NCBI GenBank assembly: GCA_964017065.1
Contig: OZ024783.1
Span: 14,010,040 to 14,074,039 of the forward strand
DNA from: Haliclona indistincta
Taxonomy: Eukaryota; Porifera; Demospongiae; Haplosclerida; Chalinidae
Length of the DNA: 64,000 nt
Reading direction: 5' to 3'
A program made the translations under genes and the position numbers. Below are positions 21,048 through 35,150 of this stretch, piece after piece (position 1 is the first letter of the stretch; each line of letters opens with the position of its first letter). The notes under the pieces are model-generated. The model worked only from the letters and a program-made list of their open reading frames with translations, was not told the origin of the DNA and made no database searches.

Positions 21048-22995
21048 AGGCGACAGAGGAAACAGATAATATTATGTTGACTATTAATTTTATGATTATA
21101 CATTATATGAAGTACTGAAGCTGGAATTTAGACATCACTTAGCTATTGGGGTCGCTGGAGCCACATTATGGACCTGAATAGCTATTGTTCATGATTAGCT
21201 ATTGTGTATGAGTCTAGCAGCCAGCAGAACTGAACAATGCTTTATGCATACTTGACTGATGAGCATAGAACCCAATAAAAAGCCAAAGATTTTTATGGTG
21301 AACAATTGGGCGAAAATAAACATAATTTTGTGCCCGGAGGGACTTGTCTATGAAACTTTCCCTAACAGTTGATTGAACCTTGGTGTGTTGTTAGCTGTCA
21401 ACATGATTTGTTTTGTGACTATGTGACTGTACTATGCATCATTGTGTTTAGACACCATCACATTTGTTGGATTTTCTTCATCATATATGACTCTGGTCAA
21501 AGTAGTGCTATTTGACCTTCAAGTTTTTCTAGGTTATTTTAAGAAGGCTTGTCTAGCTTGGTTGTGGAGAAACTAGAATACTATGTCAAATCATTATAGT
21601 ATGTGAATCTCACCTAAGCTCTGCCCTCTGGCGGGATTTATCATTCCAAGATTATGCAGTTCTCATTCATTAAGTCATGAATTTTTCGTATTCCCATGGG
21701 CACTGCCAGGGCTGTGGTTGAGCACATGTTTTGTATCTACTTATGTTGATCCTCAGAACTGCTTCTACTTACTGTAGCTGAGGTTGGCTGTGAATATCTC
21801 ATACATAGCAAGCAGCAGGTCATATTTCAGGTCTCAATTTGTAGTCAAGCAGCGGAAGCTCCAGCAACTAGTGCTCTGTGCTGGTGATTATAGATACGCC
21901 CAACTGTATTCCATGCCTGGTCAGCACTGCTAGGTGTCTGATTACATAGCTGCAACCTGTACAACTCACGTACATATTCTGCTAACGACAAGCAGCTTTG
22001 TATTGTCAAAGCATGTCTAGTATGCTTATCGGTAGTTCTAGGGCTGAAGGTGTCACAACATTTGTGGTCAGGACTGTCATTCTCACCTACAGAATTCTAG
22101 TACATATAGCTATGTTGTCAATTAAACTGCACTGAGCTACCTGAAATTCCACCGAAGCATAAGCACCATGGTGCATTCATTTCTTTATCATGCATGACTG
22201 TGGTGAGAAGTAGTGCTTTGACCTTCAAGTTTTTCTAGGTAATGTTATTTTAAGGAGGCTTGTCTTGCTTGGTTGTGGAGAAACTAGAACACCATGTCAA
22301 ATCATTATAGTATGTGATCCTCGCTTTTAGCTCTGCCCTTAGGGGGGGGATAGGTGGGATTCACCATTCCAAGATTGTGCAGATATTATTCATTAAGCTG
22401 TGAATTTTCGTATTCCCATAGGCACTAGCTGCCAGAGCTGTGGTTAAGCACATGTTATGTATCTACAAATAATTATGTTGATCCTTGGAACTGCTCCTAT
22501 TTTGTACTATAACTTGATTTTTTCATACCTATCTCCTCATGAATTTATTTCAAATTAGTCGTGCGATTGCTCACCAATTGCAAACCTAGCAATCGGTCTT
22601 TTCTCTGCTGTTAGTAGTGTTAATGGTGCATCAGCCTGAGTTTAGGAAAAGAATGGTTTATTTTGTGGTACATCTTTTTGAAAACAGTACCCTCCCTTGG
22701 TGGGATTATACATTGCAGCAAACACTGTACTGATGAAAATGCGGTTTTCAAATTCACGAAAAACAGGTGTGCTATGAATTTCTCAAATTTTTCCCTCCAC
22801 ACCATGTTCCTGGCATGGGTAGTGCTAGGGCTGTGGTTAAGCTCATGTTTCGTATCATACGATCCCAGAATGCTCAAATCTAGTGTTTGCTATAAATACT
22901 TTGGAATCTGTGCATTTCTGCATCTCTTGACTATATACCGCTTAAAGTAGATCATTTCAAGGCTTCGTTGGAATGATCTCTCATTACAACGAACC
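21048..22995. repeat. Intronic spacer with a local duplication
   Basis: 21470-21790 and 22170-22500 are diverged direct copies (shared words such as TGACCTTCAAGTTTTTCTAG and GGTTGTGGAGAAACTAGAA). No protein-coding signal is convincing. Confidence 0.55.
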
Positions 22996-23361
22996 ATGAC
23001 TGATTTTGATCAAGCATTCATCCGCAAACCCCCAGTTACCGGAGGGCATCTACAAGCTCAATCTGAAGTTATAGCAACTATTCGTCGTTTGATTAGAAAT
23101 GCAAGAGGGAAGTTTTGGATTGGCAAGACATCAGGAGGTGAACAAGGCTGTAGGGAGCGTTGGAGCTAAAAGTACAAGCCCAGTGGTATGAACAGGATGG
23201 CTATAGTCTATGAGTCCAGCAGCGAAGACAATGCGTTGAACATGGAAGAAAATATGATAGCTCAGTTCGGAAGCCAAATTAAGAATCAAACCAGAGGAGG
23301 TGGTGGAGGATTGGCACCTAACAGCCAGCCATACGTGGTGTACACTGCCTGGAGGGAGTAG
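22996..23361 (+). pseudogene. Small GIY-YIG-like protein (copy c), nonsense-interrupted
   Basis: The frame is open from the ATG at 22996 (MTDFDQAF) to the natural stop at 23359-23361, except for a TAA at 23167-23169, immediately after GKFWIGKTSGGEQGCRERWS and in place of the Asn/Gly codon seen in relatives. The remaining frame has GMNRMAIVY, ALNMEENMIAQF, GGGGG and PYVVYTAW. A single recent nonsense change is likely. Confidence 0.8.
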
Positions 23362-24586
23362 GTATAGTCTATGACACAGATAGTTGAATACTGCACTAGT
23401 AGGTGCAGTTAGTAGATCCCTCATTATAGTAATGAGATAATTTTGGTGTCAACATACTTTTTTTATTGTTATACCATCAACCCCAACCATGCACGTTTGA
23501 TGTATTGTGAGTTGCAACAAAAATGATGTTTTCGTAAAGCTCTGAGTGAATGCGCTGTCAACTTTGAGCTACATTTAGTGTACAAGTATCAGAGATAAAA
23601 GACTGCACTGTGTTTAAGGTCTAAAGTATTAAATTGCCATGAATTTCTCGAATTTGTTACAAGTCTCTATTTGTAACACACTCTTTACCTTGAAAATCTA
23701 TATTCCAAAGAATATTTATTAGTGTTTCTATGGGTAGTAGGGAATTGTCTAAAGACTGCCTTGTTTTGACACTGATTCAGCAATTTATTATGCCACGTGG
23801 TAGACATGGCATATTTATAGGGTTGGGCGGAAACAAGATGGCAGGTTAGGCTAAACACAATAATTCACGTATATCTCGGCTGTTGACGACATCAGGGGTA
23901 TTTTAACTATCTGGGGGCTATCCTAAGAGGTAAGCGCTTTCAATGAGTCTACTAGTAAAGACTATAAGGCCAGTTGCTGTGGGCATGACAAGATGGCGTC
24001 TCGCCTGGAGGCACTAAGTACGGCACTGCCATATCTTTGCCGTACGGGCGTTTCAAGCTAATCTAACGTTCTGAAGCTCTTTGCACGATTTGTGCGATTA
24101 CAAAGAGACCTTCAGAAGCAAAAGAAACCAAGTCTAAGGTGGTAAACCAGAGTTCACGTGGTCACCCGTTTGTTCATCTTCTTTCTTTCTTTCTTTCTTC
24201 TTATTTTTCAGCGAGTCTAGCACAGTAGTGAGCGAACTAAATGCAACTAAACGTACACAGAAGCAATGCTACCTATGACCACCAGTGCACCTGATATCTA
24301 TTTAGGCCTAAAACACTGGGAGAAGTGAGTATTTCCAGAAAAACAGCTATTTTTGGTCCATAACAGATGCCATTCCATGCATTCTGCTTGAATTCCGTTA
24401 CTAGGTTACGCCTACTCGCGCACGCCCGTGTATGTAATTATTCTAATACAAGCGCACCTTAGTACAAATTGCTTGGAACGCGAGTGCTGCTGCCACTACA
24501 CATGCACTAGCAGTGTTCACAGCAAACAACGAGCAAATCAAACTGGATTTGTCTGTTCAGGCTTGTAAGAATGCTAACTTAAGCTT
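23362..24586. other. Intronic spacer, partly duplicated
   Basis: 23665-23795 matches 43540-43645, downstream of GIY-YIG-like copy d, so copies c and d were duplicated with 3' flank. 23800-24060 holds a CCACGTGG word and two ACAAGATGG words, a promoter-like mix, but no gene follows. Confidence 0.5.
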
Positions 24587-24649
24587 ATTAGGGAGGCACG
24601 GTAGTGACTCCCTATGTAGGGATGAACGAGAAAACAAGATGGCGCATTG

Positions 24650-25482
24650 CCAGAAATGTAATACATTTTTTGGACATTTGCTGTTTACGTATGAAAACGA
24701 ACCACAAACCTACAAATTGTTTACTATGGCTCTTGGAGAAGCTATTAAACTGCATTGGTGCTCTAAAACATCATCTGCTATCACAGGCAGACGGTCAACA
24801 TCGCATACCGGAATAAACGTATTGCAAGCAATGGTGGACGAAGAAACAAGCCATGGAACACACCTTTCAGCTTCCAGACGCCCCATAGCGTTTGAATCAA
24901 CTACTCTACACTGCTAGAAGACACAAGGAGTTTGCTAACAGCCTACTACTTGATCGCTGAAGGAATACAGCCATGAAAGAACTGTTTTTAGATCTGACTG
25001 TATTATGGTTTTATCTAATTATCTGTAATTTTTACTTATTTTTCGTTGTTTTCATGCTAAAAATGGAACGCCCAAAATTCACCTACTGGAAACAAAATAT
25101 GCACCAGGCGAAGCTATTTATAGCCTAGTACAACAATCCCCGTCGAACTAGTGAATCTCTGTGCGATCTACTTAGAAAGACGGTTTCGAAATTTTGAAAT
25201 CCTCCATTTTGTATTACGCCATTGAGAGAAATAGTGCAGAAATAGCATCGCGATTTGGAACGGTGAAACTACGTGCGAGCGCTTATAAACAGCCATGACA
25301 GGTTAGCTAAGGTACTGTTATCTATGAATCACCGTCGAACTAAGGAATCATGTTGCGCGTTGGCTACTGCCACGGCGTTTTCTTGGTCCTCTCAATGCTC
25401 GCCATACGTTTCCCCGCGTTAATTTACGGGAAAATGTACGGTCAATTATTGTCCGTGTCCAATTATTTCTGGCAATGGGCTA
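24650..25482. mobile_element. 833-bp TIR element nested in F-G copy 2
   Basis: The ends CATTGCCAGAAAT and ATTTCTGGCAATG are perfect inverted repeats. Other F-G copies read CAAGATGGCGGCTAC without interruption at this site. No transposase domain is seen. Confidence 0.7.
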
Positions 25483-25667
25483 CATACAATGTATTAGCGT
25501 TCAAACGCTGATATTTCGCCTGGTGTTGAATTTTATACGTCTTTAGACACTTAGATCTGCTCTCTGGCGTTGCCCCATCTTACAGTAGCAAGGAGATTGC
25601 TCGAAATTGTTACTAAAGTGACGAACCTGGAAATGGTGAAAATCGAGTTTCGTCATCTTCGTTTTCT

Positions 25668-26066
<399 letters not shown>

Positions 26067-26759
26067 CGCCTAGCGCCTTTACGCGAGCAGTGCCGAGACC
26101 AAAACATTCACGAACAGTCATGAAATTCTCCTGGTATGTGCCTTTTGAGCTTTGTTTTTAGCGTAACGGCGATCTAAGTTCCGCGATTTCTCGATCGTGA
26201 TCCATTGTCAGCTTAGTGTTAGACGCCATTATTGTGATTGCACAATACGCACGTGACCAAGCAATGGGTAGCGCACGTGACCAAGCAGCTAAAGTATCGC
26301 TGCGCCGTGTGGATCACTATCACGGAGAACACACACCCGGCATTTGTCTGGAGTCTTCGAAGAACGGTAAGCTCGTGTAGGATCGCCATTCTGCACCTGC
26401 CAGATAATTATAACCGCCGTATAGGTCTACAAGCAAGTGTGGGTGGGGCTCGTATGCACTGCATGCATGCGTAGGCGACTAGGCAGACCTGATACGTACA
26501 GCTTAACAATTTTAGCTTAAGAAAAGCCATCAACAACAGGAATACGAAACTAATGGTGGAAACAAAGACTTCTCCGTACATGCATGATATTGAACTGCAC
26601 TTCACTAAAAAGAAAAAAGGACACAAACAAGAAATTAAAAAGATTTCTATCGAAATCAAAAGGATGTAGTGATGAAGAAATCTACCACTGGTTCACAATG
26701 TAAACCAACAAGGAACAAGCATAGAATGGTAACACGATTGACTTGCTAACAGACCATAT

Positions 26760-26959
26760 NNNNNNNNNNNNNNNNNNNNNNNNNNNNNNNNNNNNNNNNN
26801 NNNNNNNNNNNNNNNNNNNNNNNNNNNNNNNNNNNNNNNNNNNNNNNNNNNNNNNNNNNNNNNNNNNNNNNNNNNNNNNNNNNNNNNNNNNNNNNNNNNN
26901 NNNNNNNNNNNNNNNNNNNNNNNNNNNNNNNNNNNNNNNNNNNNNNNNNNNNNNNNNNN
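26760..26959. other. Assembly gap (200 N)
   Basis: Unknown sequence inside an F-G repeat; a repeat-driven assembly break is likely. Confidence 0.99.
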
Positions 26960-28376
26960 GGACACAAACAAGAAATTAAAAAGATTTCTATCGAAATCAA
27001 AAGGATGTAGTGATGAAGAAATCTACCACTGGTTCACAATGTAAACCAACAAGGAACAAGCATAGAATGGTAACACGATTGACTTGCTAACAGACCATAT
27101 ATAGATCCCTACATCAGTGGCTGTACATAAGATCAAAAGAAAATTAAAAAGATTTCTATCGAAATCAAAAGGATGTAGGGTTGTGAAATCTAGCACTGGT
27201 CAACAATGTAAACTAACAAGGAACAAGCATGGAATGGTAACACGATTGACTTGCTAACAGACCATAGATCCCTACATCAGTGGCTGCTGTAGTTGACTAT
27301 AGCTAGTTCAGCTTAGCTTGTTGCTGTTGACTGACACCTGACGTGCATTCAGCTTGTGACAGCTTATGTACAGCCACTGATGTAGGGATCTATGGTCTGT
27401 TAGCAAGTCAATCGTGTTACCATTCCATGCTTGTTCCTTGTTAGTTTACATTGTTGACCAGTGCTAGATTTCACAACCCTACATCCTTTTGATTTCGATA
27501 GAAATCTTTTTAATTTTCTTGTTTGTGTCTTTTTTCTTTTTCAGTGAAGTACAGTTCAATATCATGCAATTACTGTGCCATCTTTGTTTCCACCATTGGT
27601 TTGGTTATCCTGTTGTTGATGGCTTTTTATTATTATTAACAATTTTAAACTGGTAGCTAAATAATTATTGTTATGCAGTAGATATCAGCTCGCCTACGCA
27701 TGCATGAATACGTATACAGTGCATACGAGCCCCACCCACACTTGTTCACGGCGGTTATAATTATCTGGCAAGGCAGAATGGTGATTCTGCGCTTGCTAGC
27801 TTAGCGTTCTTCGAAGACTCCAGACAAATATGTGTTCTCCGTGATCTATACGGCGTGGCGATACTCAAGCTTGTGCTTGGTCACGTGCGCTAACCACAGC
27901 TTGGTCACGTGCGTATTGCGCAATCACTATAATTATTAATGGCGTCTAACACTTAGCTGACAATGGATCACGATCGAGAAATCGCGGAATTTATATCGCC
28001 GTTTCGCTAAAAACTAAGTTCAAAAGGCACATGCCAGGAGAATTTCACGACTGTTCGTGGGTGTTTTGGTCTCGGCACTGCTCACGTAAAGGTGCTAGGC
28101 GAGTGGAAGAAAGAAAGAAAGAAAGAAAGAAAACGAAGATGACGAAAGTCGATTTTCACCGTTTCCAGGTTCGTCACTTTAGTAACAATCTCGAGCAATC
28201 TCCTTGCTACTGTAAGATGGGGCAACGCCAGATAGCAGATTTAAGTGTCTTTGGACGTATAAAATTCATCACCAGGCGAAATATCAGCGTTTGAACGCTA
28301 ATACATTGTATGTAGCCGCCATCTTGTTTTCTCGTTCAACCCTACATAGGGAGACACTACCGTGTCTCCCTAATAT
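26960..28376 (+). mobile_element. Composite foldback repeat F-G, copy 3
   Basis: It begins with a partial F (26960-27120), then a full F (27138-27520) and a full G ending in the terminal hairpin variant GGGAGACACTACCGTGTCTCCC at 28348-28371. With copy 2 it forms a head-to-head arrangement around the gap. Confidence 0.7.
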
Positions 28377-28600
28377 TTTGTCACAAGCTGAATTCTATTC
28401 AAAGTGTCAACAGTAAATAGCTTAACTAGCTATAGTCTGGCCACAGCTGCCACTGATGTAGGGATCTATGGTCTGTTAGCAAGTCAATCGTGTTACCATT
28501 CTATGCTTGTTCCTTGTTGGTTTACATTGTGAACCAGTGGTAGATTTCTTCATCACTACATCCTTTTGATTTCGATAGAAATCTTTTTAATTTCTTGTCT
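28377..28600. repeat. Isolated half of repeat part F
   Basis: Matches the right half of F as in 18050-18275, without G. Confidence 0.65.
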
Positions 28601-28976
28601 AATGTTGCATGGTTCGTGTTGCATGCAGTGCAGAGTCGATCCTCTTTACACTGTACTTTAGCATAAGTGCCAACTAAGTCATAATCAAAAAAAGAAATAA
28701 ACAAGTAATAAAAACATTTTAACAAAAATTAAAGAGATTTAGGGTTGGTACATGTATCGAAAAAGTATAAAAACAAGATTTAAAATAAAAGTACTGTAAC
28801 AATTATAATTTAACTCTGAATAATTATTAATTAATTTGAGTATAGTATAGTGATATTGACCAATCAGATTGACTAGCTACTAGGGTCTATTTCACATAGA
28901 ACCAAGCTGTTCTTCATAGACACCAGGCGTTTCATTGGTTGATTTTAGCGGGATTATATTTCACATAGCATTGTGT
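28601..28976. other. AT-rich spacer
   Basis: Nothing recognised apart from a TATAATTTAACTCTGAATAA word shared with 43640 and 50790. Confidence 0.4.
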
Positions 28977-31034
28977 ATTAGGGAGACACGGTAGTGTCTC
29001 CCTATGTAGGGTTGAACGAGAAAACAAGATGGCGGCTACATACAATGTATTAGCGTTCAAACGCTTATATTTCGCCTGGTGATGAATTTTATACGTCCAA
29101 AGACACTTAGATCTGCTCTCTGGCGTTGCTCCATCTTACAGTAGCAAGGAGATCGCTCGAAATTGTTGCTAAAGTGACGAACCTGGAAACGGTGAAAAAT
29201 CGAGTTTCGTCATCTTCGTCTTCTTCTTTCTTTCTTCTTTCTTCTTTCTTCAGTGCGCCTAGCGCATTTACGCGAGCAATGCCGAGACCAAAACACCCAC
29301 GAACAGTCGTGAAATTCTCCTGGCAGGTGCCTTTTGAACTTTGTTTTTAGCGTAACGGCGATATAAATTCCGCGATTTCTCGATCGTGATCCATTGTCAG
29401 CTAAGTGTTAGACGCCATTATTGTGATTGCGCAATACGCACGTGACCAAGCAGTGGTTAGCGCACGTGACCAAGCACTAGCTTTAGTATCGCCGCGCCGT
29501 ATTGTTCACGGAGAACACAATAATTTGTCTGGAGTCTTCGAAGAACGGTAAGCTCGTATAGGATCACCATTCTGCACTTGCCAGATAATTATAACCGCCG
29601 TACAGGTCTACAAACAAAATTAATGTGGGCGGGGCTCGTATGCACTGAATGCATGGATGCGTAGGCGACCTGATATGTACAGCATAACAATTAGTTTTAG
29701 TTACAAGTTTAAAATAGTTAATAATATAAAAGAAAAGCCATCAACAACAGGAAAACTAATGGTAGAAACAAAGACGGCTCGGTACTTGCATGATATTGAA
29801 CTGCACAATACTGAAAAAGACAAAAGGACACAAACAAGAAAATTAAAAAGATTTCTATCGAAATCAATAGGATGTAGGGTTGTGAAATCTACCACTGGTC
29901 CACAATGTAAACTAACAAGGAACAAGCATGGAATAGTGACACGATTGACTTGCTAACAGACCATAGATCCCTACATGAGTGGCTGCTGTGGTTTGCTACA
30001 GCTAGTTCAGCTAGTTGCTCAGTGTTGACTGACACCTGACGTGCATTCAGGCTGTGACAAAATATTGATCTTATGTACAGCCACTGATGTAGGGATCTAT
30101 GGTCTGTTAGCAAGTCAATCGTGTTACCATTCCATGCTTGTTCCTTGTTAGTTTACATTGTGGACCAGTGGTAGAATTCACAACCCTACATCCTTTTGAT
30201 TTCGATAGAAATCTTTTTAATTTACTTGTTTGTGTCCTTTTTTCTTTTTCAGTGAAGTGCAGTTCAATATCCACGTACTGAGCTGTCTTTGTTTCCACCA
30301 TTGGTTTAGTTCTCCTGTTGTTGATGGCTTTTTTTTAATTTATTATTAGGAATTTTAAACTTGTTGCTAAAAATAATTGTTATGCTGTACATATCAGCTC
30401 GCCTACGCATGCATGCATGCAGTGGATACGAGCCCCGCCCACACCTTTGTTGAAAAGGAACGGCGGTTGTAACCGTTCTTCGAAGACTCCAGACAAATGC
30501 CGGGTGTGTGTTCTCCGTGATAGTGATCCACACGGCGCAGCGATACTTTAGCTGCTTGGTCACATGCGCTACCCATTGCTTGGTCACGTGCGTATTGCGC
30601 AATCACAATAATGGCGTCTAACACTAAGCTGACAATGGATCACGATCGAGAAATCGCGGAACTTAGATCGCCGTTACGCTAAAAACAGCTCAAAAGGCAC
30701 AAGCCAGGAGAATTTCACAACTGTTTGTGGATGTTTTGGTCTCGGCACTGCTCGCGTAAAGGCGCTAGGCGAGTGGAAGAAAGAAAGAAGAAAACAAAGA
30801 TGATGAAAGTCGATTTTCGCCGTTTCCAGGTTCGTCACTTTAGTAACAATTTCGAGCAATCTCCTTGCTACTGTAAGATGGGGCAACGCCAGAGAGCAAA
30901 TCTAAGTGTCTAAAGACGTATAAAATTCAACACCAGGCAAAATATCAGCGTTTGAATGGCAATACATTGTATGTAGCCGCCATCTTGTTTCTCGTTCATC
31001 CCTACATAGGGAGTCACTACCGTGCCTACCTAAT
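28977..31034. mobile_element. G-F-G giant palindrome, about 2.06 kb
   Basis: A minus-oriented G (28977-29840), a shared central F (about 29845-30230) and a plus-oriented G (30231-31034) form one long inverted repeat. It begins TTAGGGAGACACGG and ends CCGTGCCTACCTAA with TA on both sides. Either this is the full-length parental element, or two F-G units joined head to head. Confidence 0.7.
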
Positions 31035-31354
31035 AATGATGGCTGAAGTTTTGTAGTTTCACTGACAGATGGCATACACTTATTCACTTCATTGAATCAC
31101 TAAGCAAGAACATGGATAACAGCTAATGAAAATGTTGATCGTTTTTAAATATATCATTAGAACCACACAAGACAACAGTTGAATGAACGACACACGGAGA
31201 ATTACAATGAACAAACTGAACATACTAAACTGGTCACATGTTACAAAACCTTATAGCAGACAGAGGGAATGAGATGAATCAGCATTACACATTAACTAAT
31301 GAATACATAAATTAAGTGTTAAACATGCAACAGACAATGAGACAACTAAGAATG
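31035..31354. other. Spacer, nothing recognised
   Basis: AT-rich, no ORF or repeat identified. Confidence 0.4.
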
Positions 31355-31409
31355 TTAAGGGGACGGGGTACTGTTTGGCTAAATAATTATTCATATAATA
31401 AATAGTAGT

Positions 31410-31710
31410 TATATACCGATCAGGAGGTGTTTAAGCGATTTAAAGCCCGCGGGCGTAGCCCAAGGGCTTTAAATGCTTAAACACAGACTGTGAGGTATAT
31501 AACTGCTTTAAACCATAGTGCGCTGCTTGTCTAACGTCTAGCTGGCTACCTTGAGTCGCAGGAAGACCGCAGGGCAGCCCGAGCGCCGTTTGTTTGTGGA
31601 TTCTCGAACGCGGCGGCCATCTTGAGACGCGTGCGGGCTGTACACGATTTATAGCCCTCATTAACGTTCGTTACATCAAAGAGAATTATTCATACTATGG
31701 TTTAAATGCA
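31410..31710. repeat. GC-looped foldback repeat (hairpin family H, copy 2)
   Basis: A stem runs from AGTTATATACC and GTGTTTAAGC..TTTAAAGCCC to GGGCTTTAAATGCTTAAACAC and GGTATATAACT, with loop GCGGGCGTAGCCCAA. TTTAAACCATAG follows, with an inverted partner at about 31695. The layout equals that of 12430-12800 although the arms differ. Confidence 0.6.
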
Positions 31711-32512
31711 AATACTGAGTCGAAAAGAAGAGCGCTATAACGTCATGGTGGCAATCCATGTGCACACAAAAGACTAGTCTTCATAATAAGTGCAAGAGCT
31801 GAGCAAACACGCAACAAAGTTGGGCAGCAAGCAAGCAGAGCATGAGAGGTATGAAATTCTATTTTCGTCGTCAAAATTTGCGAACGCTTTGAAGGAGAAA
31901 TGGAAGAGTTTAGCTCTAACCGACACTTCTGTATCCATGCGAGGGCCTGAGTATGTTTTGCAAGTAATCCAGTAAGTCGTTTCAGAGAAAAGCCCAAAAA
32001 GTTATTAGAGAGATTAAGTTGCACGTCTTTCACTCAGTACGTGTAACGCGTAACGTGTAAATGATCACGTGAGTGCTACAAGTCAGGTACAATTTGCTGA
32101 CTACCCGTTGATTTTACCCGTTACGTACGTCTAGACCCCCTTCTACAGGTTGGCTGTTTCCCTGAACATTTTGCAGCTCTGAGTTTCATCAGATCCACAT
32201 TTGCTTTAAACTAAACTGTTGCTTGATGCCTGCTCTACACACTCGACTTGTTGAAACGCTTGTCCTTCGCCCAGGCGAGTCGTCAGAACAGGAGCGACCA
32301 TAGTTTCATCGAGCGTATGATATTCAATCAAGCCTCTGCATTTCTCGGCTCGAAGTGCTATAGTTCGCGCATAGCTACCGACTTGTGTAGCTGTTATTCA
32401 TGACGTTTTGCTTATCTTTCGATCCACTCTGAATGCAAAAGCTAAAATTTTGACAGCTAGTCTTCTTCCTGCTTATCCAGTCGCCCGAGCGCTTAGCACA
32501 GGTAAACGCGAA

Positions 32513-33168
32513 TCTTAAGGTGGCGGTACCCTATTTAGTGCGTACAATATTGCGCATATAATGCGCACTATGAATATCATCATGTCATGTATGTACTAAT
32601 ACAGCTGTGGTTGGCTCGCGGTTTACTGGAGACTCGGTACTGATGGACTTTTTCTGCGTCAAAGTTTTCGATCAGCTCTATTCAGCGGACTGTGTGACCA
32701 GGTTTTCTTGGGTCTACAAAGGCATGGGCAGGGCCAGTGACTAAAAATGTTGTCGAAAAAGAAGTAGTTTGAGATTTATGGCTCGAAGAAGGCGCGGGAT
32801 CGCCCTTGAGTTTTAACATATCGTGTCATTTCTCGGCGCTAGCTTATCAGGACATCTGCAGACTAGGAATGGCCCTCCGCTGGATGTAGAACCATCGATT
32901 GGCGGTGTTTTTTCGTGTTTCTCTGGCAAGGCTGGGACAAAAGTTGACGCAGAAACTCGAAAAATTCAACGATGTGCTTTGTGGTCGCTGCTGCCTAGCC
33001 ACTTTACATCTGAACTTAGCTTTAAGATTGCTGCAGAAGAACAGTCCTTGGCGCCTCTTTTACTTGTCTTTGCGCCATTGTAGCACGTTTCGTCTTGATA
33101 CAGTGTTCGCATAATATTTTGCTTGTAACTCATGAATAATTAATGAGCAAACGTGTACCGCCACCTTA
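32513..33168. mobile_element. TTAA-flanked DNA element with GGTGGCGGTAC ends
   Basis: TTAAGGTGGCGGTAC opens it and GTACCGCCACCTTAA closes it, 656 bp. TTAA target sites with G-starting termini fit Kolobok-like or piggyBac-like groups. It is the full-length relative of 20441-21047. No transposase domain is recognised. Confidence 0.7.
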
Positions 33169-34031
33169 ATAGACCAGTTGCATGTAAGCGCTAAAGAATT
33201 TAATTAGCTAATAATTGACGTGACGTCACGACTGGATCCCCAGATAGCTGTCCAAAATGTATTGCTGGCAATGGAGGTCCAACTTTAAAATTCCCGCTCT
33301 GCTAAAGCCAGACCGTTTACTTCTATTATACGAATACAGTGCAAAACTAGAAGTCTAGAACGTGTGTGGAAGCGCTGAATAGTGTTTGTTTGCACGATTG
33401 GTAAAGCGGTACGAGCAAAATGCCAGGCCAAAGTCGCACAGTGTGTGGTACTAGTGGGACTACCAACCCAGAAGAAAGCTTCCATCGCGTTCCAAGGCAG
33501 AAAGACAGACGAGCGTCGTGGTTGAAAGAGTTTTCTCTGCTAGAGGATGATGTGAAAGCCTGTACACAGGTTTTTTGCGACACTTTCCAGATGGAGATGT
33601 AGGGGCAGTAATATCTGCAAAGAAGCCACCAGTGCAGAGCAGCAACAGAGTGCTGTTCGTATGGCTCAGCTCCTGGGATGTCATCTGGAGTTAGTACTAC
33701 TTCTAGCGAGCTATTAGCCTTAGCCATCGTCTCTCCATAGACGATCCATGGTCATCTATGATCATCAAGCGTCTACTGTCGTTCGTGTACTAACTTTATC
33801 ACCGCCACACAATCGCTATGCACTACGTGAACGATTGAACGATAGCGATCTGTTCATGTTCGTGCCTTGTGCGCTGTAGTTGGAGAATAGCGGCAAATTT
33901 AAAGCAGACAATTGGCGATTCTCCATTCACGGTAATACTATTTCTCTGGCAACCAAGGGATCCAGACGTGACGTCACGTTTAATTATCAAAGCAATTAAA
34001 ATATTTTCGCTTACATGCAACTGGTCTATTG
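33169..34031. mobile_element. DNA element with GACCAGTTGCATGTAAGCG ends and THAP-like relic
   Basis: Inverted ends TAGACCAGTTGCATGTAAGC and GCTTACATGCAACTGGTCTA enclose about 860 bp. A 60-codon frame at 33420-33602 (+) has SFHRVPRQKDRRASWLKEF, a THAP-domain signature (FHRxP, R..W) for DNA binding, followed by a stop. The first THAP Cys is not in the expected place. This looks like the decayed N-terminus of a transposase. Confidence 0.6.
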
Positions 34032-34085
34032 CCATTGGAATGCTACCTGTAACGTCTAACGCGAATTACAGGTTCTGCGTACACG

Positions 34086-35150
34086 TTAAGGTGGTATGGA
34101 AGCGAAGGTGTGAATTTGGAAGAATTTTTTTATTTATGTATAATTTCTGAAACATAAAATACTGTGCATGTTGGAGTTACTATAATGGTTGTTTGAGGTG
34201 TGTAGCATGCAATCACAAAACAAGAAGAGGTCCTGAGAATTAGTGTTCATATTATGGCGCTTCAGATACACCCACTGTATTTGTTAATTCTTCTCAAAGC
34301 TATTGCCAGAAGCACTGTATGCCAGTATATTGAATAGAATTCTATGGAGAACGCCAAGGGCTAACTTTTCAGCAGAGGCCGCAATTGGATCGCCCTTTAG
34401 TATCCCGTAAGGCAGCAAAGTTGCAAACTTGACTCACTTTCCTACAAAGACGCCAGTAGGAGCCTACGAAGAGCGTGGAACTGCGACTTTTTGCCAAAAA
34501 TTTAGCACGCTAGTGTACTAGCGGGGAATCAATTCTTACCTGACAGTGCTGTTCGGTAGAAAAGTTACCATACTCTTTGTGCACGCTACACGCAGTGTTA
34601 CATTATACACGGCCTTAGTCAGACTTTGTGAAAATACATCGTTTGTTTCGTGACTCGACACTCTACAGTAACCTTCTGAGTCATTCTGACCTCCACAAGC
34701 CCCACTAGACGCCGTCAGAACCGCAGCACAACCTAGCTGCGACCGCAGTGCCCCGCCCGAGCAACGCGTCCACAAATTATGAATAATATTAACATACACG
34801 TGCGATAAAACGTACCGCGAAAGATCTTGGCTGCAACGTGTTGTAGCGTCACCTGTTGGCTGTAAAAGCTTTGTTTAGTCTTTGTACAGCTTCTTCTAGC
34901 CCAAGACTTGGACTGCGGCTGCACTAACACCACAGAGACGTTGTACTTACGTATACGGATTATTGTTATTGCATTCCATCGCCCACGCATAGCAACCAGT
35001 TGGGTAACATTTGTACAACAATATCTTAGCAACCAAGGAGTTTACTTCAATTTCCTTTGAGAATCCTATTTGTATGCACCAACTCTACAACATACTTTAA
35101 AATGAAACAAATTGAAGAGGTCAAATTTCGCTTCCGTACCACCTTAAGTT
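34086..35150. mobile_element. TTAA-flanked DNA element with GGTGGTATGGAAGCG ends
   Basis: The left end TTAAGGTGGTATGGAAGCGA and right end TCGCTTCCGTACCACCTTAA are near-perfect inverted repeats, about 1.06 kb apart. The termini are related to those of 32513-33168. Only short frames occur inside. Confidence 0.65.

Noticed and set aside
24513..24917. 134-codon frame in the nested 833-bp element as a transposase
   Set aside because: It begins before the element end, crosses the F-G boundary and shows no DDE or DNA-binding motif.
26693..27000. Frames running through the N gap
   Set aside because: They consist of unknown bases and F-G repeat sequence.
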